Shown here piece by piece: positions 16,471 to 25,841 of a stretch of DNA of 64,000 nt. The stretch covers positions 49,009 to 113,008 of the forward strand of contig CAMLDI010000007.1 in assembly GCA_946478845.1 (NCBI GenBank), given 5' to 3'. The stretch's first letter is position 1. Every line of letters starts with the position of its first letter. Source of the stretch: an uncultured Paenibacillaceae bacterium (GTDB lineage: Bacteria; Bacillota; Bacilli; Aneurinibacillales; Aneurinibacillaceae). A program made the translations under genes and the position numbers. The notes below the pieces were generated by a model. It ran no database searches and was not told the origin of the DNA. It saw only the letters and a program-made list of their open reading frames with translations.

Positions 16471-18057
16471 CTAATTAAGCATCCATTTTGGGTATCTAGA
16501 AGAACCTATATTAATAATAGTATTATCTTTTTTAGACATTTCCTGTAATAGATTACCAATATATTTTCTTTTTTGTTCTTCTTTTAGTGCATTTGATAAT
16601 TTATCAAGCAGAAGATTGTCAATATCCTGTCTACTGGCCTCCTTATATTGTTTAATAAAAGAAATAATCATTTTTTTATAATGCTCTTTATCGAACGCTC
16701 TATTTTTTATATAAGCTGTTTTATCACCTGTTAATTCTGCAATTTTTGCAGAAACATATAAGTTAGGATATCTTCCTTCAATTAATTTTAAAGATCTTAA
16801 CTTTTTTGCTGCTTCTTGAGAGATACGTTGTTGTTTTTGTACTTTATCTAAGGCAATCACTAAATTCAAATCAAGGTCAGTGTGGCTAATAAGGTTTCGA
16901 GTGTAATTATCATCAAGTATCTTTCCATATATTTTTACTATAACTTTATTTTTATTACTTAAATCATAATCAGGCATGGGGAAAAATCTCTTTCTTTGTT
17001 CTAAAAACATTCTTTTTATTCCAGATCCAATTGTATCAATCATGTTAAGGTTAACCATTACTTCGGCTAAAAAACGATTACGATAATATTCCTGTGGGGC
17101 ATCACGATTGATAACATTTTCGATTTCCTCAGGAATAAAATCTCCAACGTTTGTAAATATTAATTCATCAGGCTTTTCAACAACATTTATTCTTCCTTGA
17201 AGAGTATAATCTTGATGTGCTATACAGTTATGTAGCGCTTCACGAATAACATAAGAATCATATTGGTTAACTTCAATTGGAAATAAACTTTGGTCTGGCA
17301 TATAACGGTATTTAAGATTTCGAATCTTAGTGAACAACTGATTAGTATTTAAAATAAATGGGGGTCCAAAATGTTCATAATCCCTTTCGATATTATATTC
17401 ATCTTTTAGGATCCATGTCATTTTAGCTACAGCTGGTGATAAATGATGTTCAGATTCAGGTTTTCCTAACAACAACAGTGCAGCTCGAGTAATTTTTCCG
17501 TTTATAGTGATTTTTGATTTATTTAAAAAAGTAATAGTATCCCAAGAATCAATTTCTTTTGCTAATCGGGGATTCTTCTTTTTATATTCTTCTTTCGCTT
17601 TTTCAATAGCTGCTTCATCTAAATCATTAATAGTAGCATTAGAGCAAATTCCGATTGACCAATCTTCTTTAATTTGTTGATTGCGGATCATTTCTATCTC
17701 TTGAATATTAAGCGGTCCTTTTGACTCACCACTTCTTCCAAAATAGTGACCTTTCCATGAGATGGGGATTCCTTTTGGAGCAGTCTGACTCGCTATTTCA
17801 TATTTTAGACTATCTAAGTCTACTCTTCTCTCTCTATAACGTGAACCTACTATTCGTTTATTTTTATCCTCTATGCCAAAAATCAACCACCCATGGGGTT
17901 GATTTTTTAAGTTTGCTTCATTACTTAAGGCTGAAAAATACTCACCTAAATCATTTAAGGTAAAGTTATTTTTAGCTTCTTTAAATTCAACCCATTCATT
18001 TTCAGAAGGGAGACTTCTCAAATCTTTTAACAAATTTCTAAGTTCAATCTCATTCAA
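16471..18057 (-). CDS. AlbA_2 (Schlafen-type) domain ATP-binding protein
   Basis: A 528-aa protein. Residues ~15-130 form an AlbA_2/Schlafen-like domain (LPSENEWVEFKEAKNN and HGWLIFGIED blocks). Residues ~250-380 hold a GHKL-type ATP-binding domain with REALHNCIAHQDY (N-box) and the DTIGSGIKRMF G-box, as in the COG2865 RecG-like regulators. The C-terminus is helical and may be winged-helix. Such proteins are annotated as transcriptional regulators, and some act in phage defence. TTG 18057 follows GGAGGTGAT; the GTG at 18072 is part of that site. It is isolated and AT-rich, consistent with transfer. Confidence 0.82.
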   Translation of the reverse strand: MNEIELRNLLKDLRSLPSENEWVEFKEAKNNFTLNDLGEYFSALSNEANLKNQPHGWLIFGIEDKNKRIVGSRYRERRVDLDSLKYEIASQTAPKGIPISWKGHYFGRSGESKGPLNIQEIEMIRNQQIKEDWSIGICSNATINDLDEAAIEKAKEEYKKKNPRLAKEIDSWDTITFLNKSKITINGKITRAALLLLGKPESEHHLSPAVAKMTWILKDEYNIERDYEHFGPPFILNTNQLFTKIRNLKYRYMPDQSLFPIEVNQYDSYVIREALHNCIAHQDYTLQGRINVVEKPDELIFTNVGDFIPEEIENVINRDAPQEYYRNRFLAEVMVNLNMIDTIGSGIKRMFLEQRKRFFPMPDYDLSNKNKVIVKIYGKILDDNYTRNLISHTDLDLNLVIALDKVQKQQRISQEAAKKLRSLKLIEGRYPNLYVSAKIAELTGDKTAYIKNRAFDKEHYKKMIISFIKQYKEASRQDIDNLLLDKLSNALKEEQKRKYIGNLLQEMSKKDNTIINIGSSRYPKWMLN

Positions 18058-18231
18058 TATAATCACCTCCACAATTTGATTATAATGTGAGGACTACTTT
18101 TAATTAAATAAATCACCTAGTGTTAATTACTTTGTTATTTATTCAACACATATTTATTTTATCCTTTGAAAAGTGAAAGTAGGATTTTCACATATAAAGT
18201 CGAATATTCTCTCAGTAAGAGGTGGGCAAAA

Positions 18232-18669
18232 ATGGAACGTTTAGAAAAGCTATATAATGAGATTAACGAAAAGAATGCAAAACGCTTGAATTTAAATTTT
18301 TTTCAACGCCTTATTAAACGGTTGGAATCTTTTTCAGAGAGCTGTACAGAGTGCCAAGACTATATTGAAGCCGTAGATGTTCATATAGATCATCTTAGGA
18401 ATAAACAGAATCAGCTCGAGGGTGAGGATATTAATGAGCATCGCCGTATGGTGAGGAGAATCATTTCCCATTTGCAAAAAGAGCATAAATTAGTAAGCGA
18501 AGGTTATTACACCAGTATATATATGTCTATGGGGATTAGTTTTGGGGTGTTATTCGGTATTCTTATTTTTGATAATATGGCTATATGGTTGTCTGTAGGG
18601 TTATGTATTGGATTAGCTATTGGTTCAGGAAAGGATGCAGAGGCCAAGAAAAAAGGGTTAACAATTTGA
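18232..18669 (+). CDS. Small membrane protein of unknown function
   Basis: A 145-aa protein, not recognised. Residues 1-90 are charged and helical with coiled-coil character and three Cys; residues ~95-140 form two hydrophobic helices with Gly-rich stretches, then a basic tail. ATG 18232 follows AGGTGG; upstream in-frame TTG codons lack a ribosome binding site. It is flanked by a bidirectional hairpin. Confidence 0.65.
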   Translation: MERLEKLYNEINEKNAKRLNLNFFQRLIKRLESFSESCTECQDYIEAVDVHIDHLRNKQNQLEGEDINEHRRMVRRIISHLQKEHKLVSEGYYTSIYMSMGISFGVLFGILIFDNMAIWLSVGLCIGLAIGSGKDAEAKKKGLTI

Positions 18670-18677
18670 AAAAATTA

Positions 18678-18700
18678 CCCACCATTTTGTTAATGGTGGG
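18678..18700 (-). terminator. Bidirectional terminator between the small membrane gene and EamA gene
   Basis: CCCACCATT, loop TTGTT, AATGGTGGG. The T run is better on the minus strand (AATTTTTTC). The EamA gene's stop codon lies in the loop. Confidence 0.8.
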
Positions 18701-19670
18701 TTATCGTATGTTTCTCTTCTGATTCTTCTATTTCTACTTGTTCGTCAGCTTCTCTTAGACTTCGTGCAGCAAGGCTGCCCTCGCTATTTTTATTCCGTTT
18801 TTTACTGGTTAAGTAAACTCCGATGAAAACGAAAATTCCGCCAACAACCTGTATGAAATTAATTGTTTTTTCTAATACCAAATTAATCACCGCCGTAAAT
18901 ACTGGAATAAAATTAATATAGATTCCTGCTCGACTTGCATCCGTATGGCGCAGAGCCACATTCCAAAAGATGAAAGATGCTACAGATGGAAAAATTCCGA
19001 AATACAAAAGCCCCATTATACTCTGGTTGCTTAGGGGATAGGGTATGCCAGAAACCATCACAAAAGGAAGCATCATCAATAAGCCAAATACTACGGATAC
19101 CGCAGTTGCCGAAATCGGGGGAATGGATTTCATATTTTTCCCCAGGATGGAGTAAAAGGTCCACACGAGAATGGCCCCCAAAACAAAAATGTCACCTTTA
19201 TTGAAATTCATATGAAAAACATGTTGCAGTTTTCCTTGAGTTAAAACGATGAGGACACCCAGCAAAGAGATTAAAAGGCCAATCCCGCTGCGGAATGAAA
19301 TTCGTTCTTTTAAAAGCAGGGATGAGAAAAGAACGATAATCACTGGATTAATGGAACTTATGAGGGAAGCATTCATGGAAGTCGTATATTGCAGGGCTTC
19401 ATATAAGAGAAAGTTAAAGCCAATGATGCCCAATAGACCAGAAAGGCTAAGGACTTTCCATTCTTTCCAAACATTTTTCCAATGAGGGCGTTCAACCCAA
19501 TGGGCAATTGGGAATAACAGAAAAAGGGCAATGAACCACCTTAAAAAGGTCATTTGCAGTGGGGATAATTCTTCAACGACATAAGCTCCCAATACATAAT
19601 TGCCAGCCCAGAACAAGTTAGCCAGAATGAGAAACAACAGGACATACATTTTATTCATTCTAGATATCAT
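18690..19670 (-). CDS. EamA/DMT-superfamily transporter
   Basis: A 326-aa ten-TM transporter with two EamA repeats (residues ~8-145 and ~160-295). Repeat hallmarks include NLFWAGNYVLGAY at the start and SLLGVLIVLTQGKL before the mid loop. The C-terminal ~30 residues are acidic and His-ended, probably cytoplasmic. DMT transporters export amino acids and metabolites; substrate unknown. ATG 19670 is two bases from GGGAG; ATG 19658 is an alternative start. Confidence 0.85.
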   Translation of the reverse strand: MISRMNKMYVLLFLILANLFWAGNYVLGAYVVEELSPLQMTFLRWFIALFLLFPIAHWVERPHWKNVWKEWKVLSLSGLLGIIGFNFLLYEALQYTTSMNASLISSINPVIIVLFSSLLLKERISFRSGIGLLISLLGVLIVLTQGKLQHVFHMNFNKGDIFVLGAILVWTFYSILGKNMKSIPPISATAVSVVFGLLMMLPFVMVSGIPYPLSNQSIMGLLYFGIFPSVASFIFWNVALRHTDASRAGIYINFIPVFTAVINLVLEKTINFIQVVGGIFVFIGVYLTSKKRNKNSEGSLAARSLREADEQVEIEESEEKHTITHH

Positions 19671-19772
19671 TCTCCCTTAGTATATACTATTAACAATATA
19701 TAAAAATTTCATAGATTGCAATTTGGTAATTTTTTTCTTCCTGATTTAGAGGGATAAAGGTGATAAAGAAAA

Positions 19773-19858
19773 CTTGGCTGGCGCCAAGCCTTTAGGCGAT
19801 GGCGGCAGCCCTAGTTGCCCTTATGCGGATAAGATAAAATTTATAAAATCTTATCCGC
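19773..19858. repeat. Structured intergenic element with two inverted repeats
   Basis: CTTGGC-TGGC-GCCAAG (19773-19788) is followed by a GC-rich stretch and by GCGGATAAGAT (19825-19835), 12-base AT loop, ATCTTATCCGC (19848-19858), an 11-bp perfect pair. It lies between two minus-strand genes and contains no reading frame. It has the look of a dispersed intergenic repeat, but no second copy is in this window. Confidence 0.5.
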
Positions 19859-19864
19859 TAAGAA

Positions 19865-19890
19865 AGGCGGGCACCATGGGGTGCCCGCCT
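19865..19890 (-). terminator. Terminator hairpin of the NatB-like ABC exporter
   Basis: AGGCGGGCACC, loop ATGG, GGTGCCCGCCT, an 11-bp GC-rich stem just after the permease stop; the trailing T run on the minus strand is short (TTTCTT). Confidence 0.75.
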
Positions 19891-19898
19891 CAATTATA

Positions 19899-20732
19899 TT
19901 AATGAATCTGGCTTTCAAATAAGCGATTGCGGCTGTTTAAACGGGTGGCTTTTCGGAGAAAAAATAAATTGAAGAGGAGCAGTACCCCACCAATGATGAG
20001 CAGAACCCAGGAACTTAACAGGAGAAGTCCTGTAAATTGCCCGGCTAATAACAATAGGATAGGCAGAATAATTAACCCGCTTAACTGATTGGCTGCCTGG
20101 AAGGTCTTGACCCTGGCGGAAATAAGGACATTGGCCAGAATACAGGTTGCGCTAATCATAGGGATGACCCAGAGCAGAAGAACCCACCAGTTTGTTGTGG
20201 GAAAGATGAACTTCCCAAACATGGGATAGGCCAGGGCGTCCACAATGATTCCATAAGCAACAAAACTGATCAGGGTTAAAGCAATTGTAGGCAACAAAGC
20301 AGACAGGGTTTTGCCTACAAATAAACTTTGAATATCCACCGGGGCAAAAAGAAGGCTTTCTAGTGTCCGGCCTTCCTTTTCGCTAACAAAGCTATTGGCA
20401 GCAATTACACTGGCACTCATGGCTGGAACGATTAAGAAAAAGGGAATGAAAAGATAATTCACCACTAAGTAGACCAGTTGTTGTTGCAAGGTGGAAAAGG
20501 AATAGAGGGTCGTTTTTAAGTCTCCTGCCGGCAAGTTGGCCAGGAGTTTTTTTATGAAATCTATTCCTTGCAGGGAGGATAAATCGGCATAACGAGCCAC
20601 AAGAATTAAGATGGCGGGATATATAATCACCATAATTAAAGGGACAATGAGCAATGGAAGCCAAACCTGCACATTGGAAGTAATGTTTTTAATATCTTTT
20701 TTCGTAATGGCAATGACTGCTCGATTAAACAT
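19899..20732 (-). CDS. ABC-2 type transporter permease (NatB/YhaP-like)
   Basis: A 277-aa permease: one N-terminal helix, an external domain of ~60 residues, then five helices. FVSEKEGRTLESLLFAPVD is the conserved coupling motif of this exporter branch. It overlaps the ATPase gene by eight bases. Substrate unknown; NatAB-type Na+ extrusion is one possibility. Confidence 0.85.
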   Translation of the reverse strand: MFNRAVIAITKKDIKNITSNVQVWLPLLIVPLIMVIIYPAILILVARYADLSSLQGIDFIKKLLANLPAGDLKTTLYSFSTLQQQLVYLVVNYLFIPFFLIVPAMSASVIAANSFVSEKEGRTLESLLFAPVDIQSLFVGKTLSALLPTIALTLISFVAYGIIVDALAYPMFGKFIFPTTNWWVLLLWVIPMISATCILANVLISARVKTFQAANQLSGLIILPILLLLAGQFTGLLLLSSWVLLIIGGVLLLFNLFFLRKATRLNSRNRLFESQIH

Positions 20733-21639
20733 GGTTCTCCTCCTTTCGAATGGTGAAGTAGAGGGATTCTAAATCCCGGTTAATAATTTCTGCTGCATAT
20801 ACAGGATGGTTCTGCAATATGGCTGTGAGAAGAGGGGGGATCTCTTTTTTGCCAGGCAAGGTAAAACGCCAATGGGTAGAATCTACTTTTTTCACAGGAA
20901 CCCCGAATTCCTCCATATTCCCCAGGTTCTCATCGGTTTCAATTTGCAAGTGGATTTCTGTTAAATATTTCTTTTCTAATTGGTCCAGTGTGCCAGATTC
21001 GATAATTGTGCCACGATCTAGAAATAAAAAGCGATGGCATACTTCTGCCAGCTGGTGCAGCACATGGGAACAGAGAATAATGGTAATTCCTTCACGCTGG
21101 TTGATCTCTTTTAAGGTATCCATCACAAAATGAATTCCTTCCGGATCTAACCCATTAGTAGGTTCATCAAGAAAAAGGATTTCAGGTTGATGAAGGAGAG
21201 CACGGACGAGCCCTAATCTTTTTTTCATCCCTGTGCTATATTCCCCAACATTTTTATGCTGATGTTCCTGTAATCCGAATTGGGCAAGAAGGGATTGAAT
21301 CCGTTCTTCTTCTACATTTCCATATAAACTGGCAAAAAAACGCAGATTATCAATACCGCTTAACCCGTGATATAGGCCCGCACCTTCTGTTAGAACCCCG
21401 CTAATTTTACGAATAGGGTCCCCATCTTCATTTGGAGAAAAGCCGCCTACCGTAATCTTTCCCTGGTCTGCATCGATGACTCCGTTCATGAGGCGAATGA
21501 GGGTTGTTTTTCCTGCCCCATTGGGACCGATTAATCCTACAATTTCCCCTTTTTCAATAGAAAAGGAAATGTCTTTTAATACCTGTTGTTCTTTAAAACT
21601 CTTTTTTACTTGCTCTACAGTAATCATTGAATTTCTCAT
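20725..21639 (-). CDS. ABC transporter ATP-binding protein
   Basis: A 304-aa exporter ATPase: Walker A GPNGAGKTT, signature YSTGMKKRLGL, Walker B LFLDEPTNGLDP, H loop CSHVLHQLAEV, and a C-terminal extension. Forms a two-gene exporter with the overlapping permease. ATG 21639 follows GGGTGAT; an upstream TTG at 21657 is less likely. Confidence 0.88.
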   Translation of the reverse strand: MRNSMITVEQVKKSFKEQQVLKDISFSIEKGEIVGLIGPNGAGKTTLIRLMNGVIDADQGKITVGGFSPNEDGDPIRKISGVLTEGAGLYHGLSGIDNLRFFASLYGNVEEERIQSLLAQFGLQEHQHKNVGEYSTGMKKRLGLVRALLHQPEILFLDEPTNGLDPEGIHFVMDTLKEINQREGITIILCSHVLHQLAEVCHRFLFLDRGTIIESGTLDQLEKKYLTEIHLQIETDENLGNMEEFGVPVKKVDSTHWRFTLPGKKEIPPLLTAILQNHPVYAAEIINRDLESLYFTIRKEENHV

Positions 21640-21742
21640 CAGATCATCACCCATCAATAGAACGTTTTATGTATGAAAAAAGTTCACTCGGTTACTTTAA
21701 AACAGAAGGAAACTTCCTCCAAGGGAAGAAAGGGAGAACAAA

Positions 21743-23371
21743 ATGAACAACAAGTGGAAGCCTATCTGTATGATTTTCTTCCTTTTGCTTTTTTATTTAG
21801 GACCTGCAGTAGCCCATGGGCAAACTCGTTTTAATATGAGTTATTTATATTTTGGCAGGCCAGATCAATATGTAGAAGTGGTGGATAACGCCCGTAATTC
21901 TTTGCAAACCATCTCGCCCAATTATTTTGAATTAAATGATGATGGAACCCTGAAGATTACGGCTAAATATAACAGCCAATTTGTTACGGAAATGCATCGA
22001 AGGGGGATAAAAGTAGTCCCTTTTATCAGCAATCATTGGGATCGAGCATTAGGCAGGGCAGGGGTGGCAAATCGGGTGAATCTGGCTAATCAAATAGCCT
22101 CAGCCATCAGGGATTTGAATCTGGATGGGGTGGATGTGGATATTGAAAACCTCACAGAAGTGGACAGGGAAGCCAATACGGATTTCATGCGTTTGTTGCG
22201 CAACAAAATCCCTCTTACCAAAGAAGTGTCCATTGCTGTTGCCCCTAATCCTTATGATTGGAAAAACGGATGGCAAGGGTCTTATGATTATCCTGGGCTA
22301 GCACAGGTTTTAACGGGATCTAGAGATTACCTCATGATTATGGCCTATGATGAAAGCTGGGAAGGCAGTGATCCAGGGCCTGTTGCTAGCTTGCCTTTTG
22401 TGGATAAATCTATTCAATATGCCATTAATAAAGGTGTCCCACGCACAAAAATTGTCCTTGGCCTCCCTTTCTATGGGCGGTTTTGGAAATCTGATGGGAC
22501 TTTAAAAGGGATTGGGATATCCCACTGGCAAGTGTATGATTTAATGGATCGTTATCAAGGGCTTGTAAAGATGGATAGTACCAGTCAGACACCGAGATTT
22601 GATTTTACTATTCGTCCGGGCGATCCTACTTCGACCATTGCCTATAAAACATTAACTGCAGGGAATTACACAGTTTGGTTTGATAATGAAGCTTCTTTGA
22701 AAAAAAAATTGGATGTAGTGCGAAAGTATAATATTAAAGGCACAGGCAGCTGGAGTTTATCCCAGGAAGAAGACAGCATGTGGGACTATTATTCCCTCTG
22801 GTTAAATGGCCTGTTTTTCTCTGATATACAGAATCATTGGGCAAAAACTTATATTCAAACAGTACAGGGCAAAGGATGGATGGTAGGGGTGAGCAGCAGC
22901 CGCTTTGCTCCCGATAGCCCTTTAACAAGGGCTCAGGGAGCCACAATCCTAGTCCGTGCATTGGGATTAGAGAATGCTAGTCCTACATCCGCTTTTCCTT
23001 TTAATGATGTGTCCAGCTCCCACTGGGCGAGAAAATACATCCATCTGGCGAAAGAAAAAGGAATCATTAGCGGCATGAGCGAAACAAGATTTGCCCCTGA
23101 TATACCTTTAACCAGGGAACAAATGGCTAAAATGTTAAACAACCTTATGCAATATGCCAATTCACCGTTGCCTGCTTCTTCCCCCTATGGGGATGTTTCC
23201 CCTGGACGGTGGTCCTATCAAGTCATTGTCAACTTAACCCAACGGAAGATTTTTTCAGGGGTAAGCACGTCTGCAGGCCTGCTTTTTAAGCCTACAGGAA
23301 GAACCACTCGTGCTGAAATGGCTACCTTAATGAGTCGTATGGCTACTGATATTGAATCTTTAATGAAATAA
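21743..23371 (+). CDS. GH18 glycoside hydrolase with three SLH domains
   Basis: A 542-aa secreted protein. A signal peptide (residues 1-~28, ending near AHG) precedes a GH18 TIM barrel (~30-365) with the catalytic DxxDxDxE as DGVDVDIE around residue 137 and YDESWEG further on. Three SLH domains (~368-420, ~428-480, ~490-540) anchor it to cell wall polymer. Similar GH18 enzymes (YaaH/YdhD type) hydrolyse peptidoglycan or chitin-like substrates. It is monocistronic, AAAGGGAG before ATG. Confidence 0.9.
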   Translation: MNNKWKPICMIFFLLLFYLGPAVAHGQTRFNMSYLYFGRPDQYVEVVDNARNSLQTISPNYFELNDDGTLKITAKYNSQFVTEMHRRGIKVVPFISNHWDRALGRAGVANRVNLANQIASAIRDLNLDGVDVDIENLTEVDREANTDFMRLLRNKIPLTKEVSIAVAPNPYDWKNGWQGSYDYPGLAQVLTGSRDYLMIMAYDESWEGSDPGPVASLPFVDKSIQYAINKGVPRTKIVLGLPFYGRFWKSDGTLKGIGISHWQVYDLMDRYQGLVKMDSTSQTPRFDFTIRPGDPTSTIAYKTLTAGNYTVWFDNEASLKKKLDVVRKYNIKGTGSWSLSQEEDSMWDYYSLWLNGLFFSDIQNHWAKTYIQTVQGKGWMVGVSSSRFAPDSPLTRAQGATILVRALGLENASPTSAFPFNDVSSSHWARKYIHLAKEKGIISGMSETRFAPDIPLTREQMAKMLNNLMQYANSPLPASSPYGDVSPGRWSYQVIVNLTQRKIFSGVSTSAGLLFKPTGRTTRAEMATLMSRMATDIESLMK

Positions 23372-23429
23372 AGAGGAAATCTTTGTTATACTGGTAAAGG
23401 AAAATGTTACAGAGGTCGTGATTTGAATT

Positions 23430-23819
23430 ATGCTGTACCTTGCACTCTCTTTAGGTGGAGCTTTAGGCGCTTTGACCCGGTATCTCCTTTATCAGTCCAT
23501 GGCACATTGGGAAACCTCTTTTCCCTATCCTACTTTGCTCATTAATTATCTAGGGTGTCTTGTTCTTGGTTTTTTCTTTACATGGACTCTCGATTACTTA
23601 ACCCTTCATCCAGCCATACGCACAGGAGTTGGTACGGGATTCGTTGGGGCATTTACTACCTTCTCAACCTTTAGTGTGGAAAACATACGTCTTCTTGAAC
23701 AGGGGCAATTGTTGTTATCCCTTCTTTATTTGTTAGCCAGTCTCCTTGGTGGAGTCCTTTTAGCAGGAGTGGGAATCCGGGGGGCTCGTTGGCTGGGAAG
23801 AAGAAGGGTGAGGGGATAA
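23430..23819 (+). CDS. crcB: Fluoride channel Fluc/CrcB, first subunit
   Basis: A 129-aa four-TM protein with the CrcB signatures GALTRYLLY, LLINYLGC and GFVGAFTTFSTFS. Fluc proteins export fluoride as antiparallel dimers; paired genes in Gram-positives give heterodimers. The next copy starts three bases after the stop. I found no fluoride riboswitch in the 58-bp leader. Confidence 0.93.
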   Translation: MLYLALSLGGALGALTRYLLYQSMAHWETSFPYPTLLINYLGCLVLGFFFTWTLDYLTLHPAIRTGVGTGFVGAFTTFSTFSVENIRLLEQGQLLLSLLYLLASLLGGVLLAGVGIRGARWLGRRRVRG

Positions 23820-23822
23820 GAA

Positions 23823-24179
23823 ATGGAGTATTTATTGGTAGCCATGGGAGGAGTGTTGGGGGCAATCCTTCGTTTTACTCTTGGAAAATGGATCGGAGAA
23901 CGTTTGGGGGCCTCTTTTCCTTATGGGACATTTATCATTAACATCACGGGATCTTTTCTTTTGGGTTTTACAATTTTTTTGGACGGAGGAATCCATTTGT
24001 TTTTTAATATGGGATTCCTTGGCGCATATACTACTTTTTCTACCTTTGGCTATGAAGGGTTTGCCTTATTGGAAAAAGGCCAGCAAACACGTGCTGCCCT
24101 TTATGTGATAGGCAGTGCCTTTTTGGGGATTTTTGGCGCTTATCTGGGAATGGTTGTTTATCGGTTCATATTTCTTTAA
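23823..24179 (+). CDS. crcB: Fluoride channel Fluc/CrcB, second subunit
   Basis: A 118-aa partner of the preceding protein: LGAILRFTLGKW, GTFIINITGSF and GFLGAYTTFSTFGYE. The Asn and the Phe-Thr-Thr-Phe-Ser-Thr box that form the fluoride path are present in both copies. Co-translated with the first subunit. Confidence 0.93.
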   Translation: MEYLLVAMGGVLGAILRFTLGKWIGERLGASFPYGTFIINITGSFLLGFTIFLDGGIHLFFNMGFLGAYTTFSTFGYEGFALLEKGQQTRAALYVIGSAFLGIFGAYLGMVVYRFIFL

Positions 24180-24202
24180 GGTTCAGATTAGGAGGGATTC
24201 CT

Positions 24203-24535
24203 ATGGTGAAAAAAGGGAAGCTTTTAAAAATTTATATGAATGAGGCTTTAACCTATCATGGTGATGGCAAAAAACGTTTTCTTGCAGAGAATTTGTATCA
24301 TGCAATTATAAAAAAGCTAAGAGATGCGGATATTAGCGGGGCTACCGTGGTACGGGGCATTGAGGGATATGGCGGGGAAGGGTTTCGTTCTGCCAGTGCC
24401 GTAGATTTATCTTTTGACCTTCCGGTGATTATTGAGGTGGTAGATTCAGCAGAGAAAATTGATGCCATTCTGCCGGTAATTCGTTCCATGGTAGATAAAG
24501 GGGTGGTCATGACGATAGATGTCGATATTCACTGA
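24203..24535 (+). CDS. DUF190 family protein
   Basis: A 110-aa soluble, ferredoxin-like-fold protein related to PII signalling proteins. GLLKIY-like start, RDADISGATVVRGIEGYG and PVIIEVVDS are the family blocks. DUF190 genes often neighbour crcB, which suggests a role in fluoride handling; here it follows the second crcB by 23 bp behind GGAGGG. Confidence 0.88.
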   Translation: MVKKGKLLKIYMNEALTYHGDGKKRFLAENLYHAIIKKLRDADISGATVVRGIEGYGGEGFRSASAVDLSFDLPVIIEVVDSAEKIDAILPVIRSMVDKGVVMTIDVDIH

Positions 24536-24742
24536 GTGTAAATAGGGTTTTCCCCCTGTATATCGACAGAAATAGCCCTTTTTCGGCAGTAATCGAGTGG
24601 GTTTATTACAATTACGACATGATAAAGTCACAAACTGTTCACTTCATCTTCTACTTTCTTTGTGCGAGAATGACATTGCAGGCATATGTCGTATTAGCAT
24701 TGTTATTCTGTTATTTATAGAGAAAGGAAGGGGTGTTTGTTT

Positions 24743-25741
24743 GTGAAAGGCTCATTATTTTTAAAAAGTACGTTCGCACGTACTATTATGCTTTTAGCTT
24801 TTTTTGCCTTGCCATTACTTAATATCTTCAGGATCGACTTACTAAATTTCCATTTTTATGTGCTGGGGAATAAATTCAACTTTTCCAAAGGGTATATTCT
24901 CCTTGTAACCGTTCTTATTTTAGTTTATATCTTTGTAACCATTGCCAAGTGGTTTGGCCGCCAATTCTGCGGGTGGGTTTGTCCTCATCATAAATTCATT
25001 ATGTTTTTAAATGGCCTTCAAAACTCTAAGTTAAAAAATAATAAAGCGCTTGTATTCATTGTTGAATATGGCATTATTTTACTTGCATCGCCTATTATTG
25101 CTTATGGTTTTATTTCTTATTTTTACCCTCCTGTGAAGTTATTTAATGAAATTATTACTTTAGATTATAAAAATTATTCAATGCTGGCTATGGCTGTGTA
25201 TACAGTATTCTTCTTTGTTATGTTGCACCGTAAAATCCGGTATAATTACTGCCGCAATAACTGCCCATACGGTATCCTGCAAATGGCAATTCGCGATAAA
25301 GATTCAGTAGGGAATATGAAAGGATTCAAAAATGCATTCCGGGGTACAGGGATGATTTTAACCTTTGTAATGCTTTTGCTGGTAAGTATTCTTTCTTACG
25401 GTTTAATCACCAATAAAGGATATACCCCAAGTATTCTTAAAATGGAACAAGGCAGAGTTGTAGGTGAATACGTTTCTTATAGCTATCAATTGTCCATTGA
25501 AAACCTGGAAAAACAACCTGTTACCTATAAAATCAATTATAAAAACGTACCATCTACCTGGAAAACTGACTTACCTACAGAATTGACAGTAAAAAATAAC
25601 GAAAAAGTAAGCCGTGATATTTACTTTAAAGCAGATGAATCTACTTTAAACACAAACCACATCATAGTTGTAGAATTCGTCAATGAACGGGGTAAAGTGG
25701 TAGAACGGACCATTCCAATTTTCCCATTTAAGCGGATTTAA
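24743..25741 (+). CDS. Membrane 4Fe-4S protein, CcoG/FixG-like
   Basis: A 332-aa protein with about five helices, two CxxxCP motifs (FCGWVCPHH near residue 76 and YCRNNCPYG near residue 174) and a C-terminal Ig-like FixG_C domain (~245-330). CcoG reduces copper for haem-copper oxidase assembly. This version has only two Cys pairs rather than the full double-cluster set. The ba3 oxidase genes two kilobases downstream make a copper-assembly role attractive. GTG 24743 was chosen by spacing from GGAAGGGG; TTG 24737 is possible. Confidence 0.75.
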   Translation: MKGSLFLKSTFARTIMLLAFFALPLLNIFRIDLLNFHFYVLGNKFNFSKGYILLVTVLILVYIFVTIAKWFGRQFCGWVCPHHKFIMFLNGLQNSKLKNNKALVFIVEYGIILLASPIIAYGFISYFYPPVKLFNEIITLDYKNYSMLAMAVYTVFFFVMLHRKIRYNYCRNNCPYGILQMAIRDKDSVGNMKGFKNAFRGTGMILTFVMLLLVSILSYGLITNKGYTPSILKMEQGRVVGEYVSYSYQLSIENLEKQPVTYKINYKNVPSTWKTDLPTELTVKNNEKVSRDIYFKADESTLNTNHIIVVEFVNERGKVVERTIPIFPFKRI

Positions 25742-25762
25742 TTTCATAAATGATGATATAAA

Positions 25763-25789
25763 AAGCCAGTGAGTTTATCTCACTGGCTT
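25763..25789 (+). terminator. Terminator after the CcoG-like gene
   Basis: AAGCCAGTGAG, loop TTTAT, CTCACTGGCTT, followed by CTTC. Perfect 11-bp stem with a poor T run. Confidence 0.75.
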
Positions 25790-25841
25790 CTTCACTTTCA
25801 TACTATAAATTATCTTATGGTACTGGAAGGTGAAGTCTCCC

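Noticed and set aside
23372..23429. Possible fluoride riboswitch upstream of crcB
   Set aside because: The conserved loop and CTGATG-type elements of the crcB motif are not present in this 58-bp leader.
24536..24736. Possible minus-strand 61-aa gene with CxxC near 24446-24631
   Set aside because: It overlaps the DUF190 gene on the other strand and lacks a ribosome binding site; judged a shadow.
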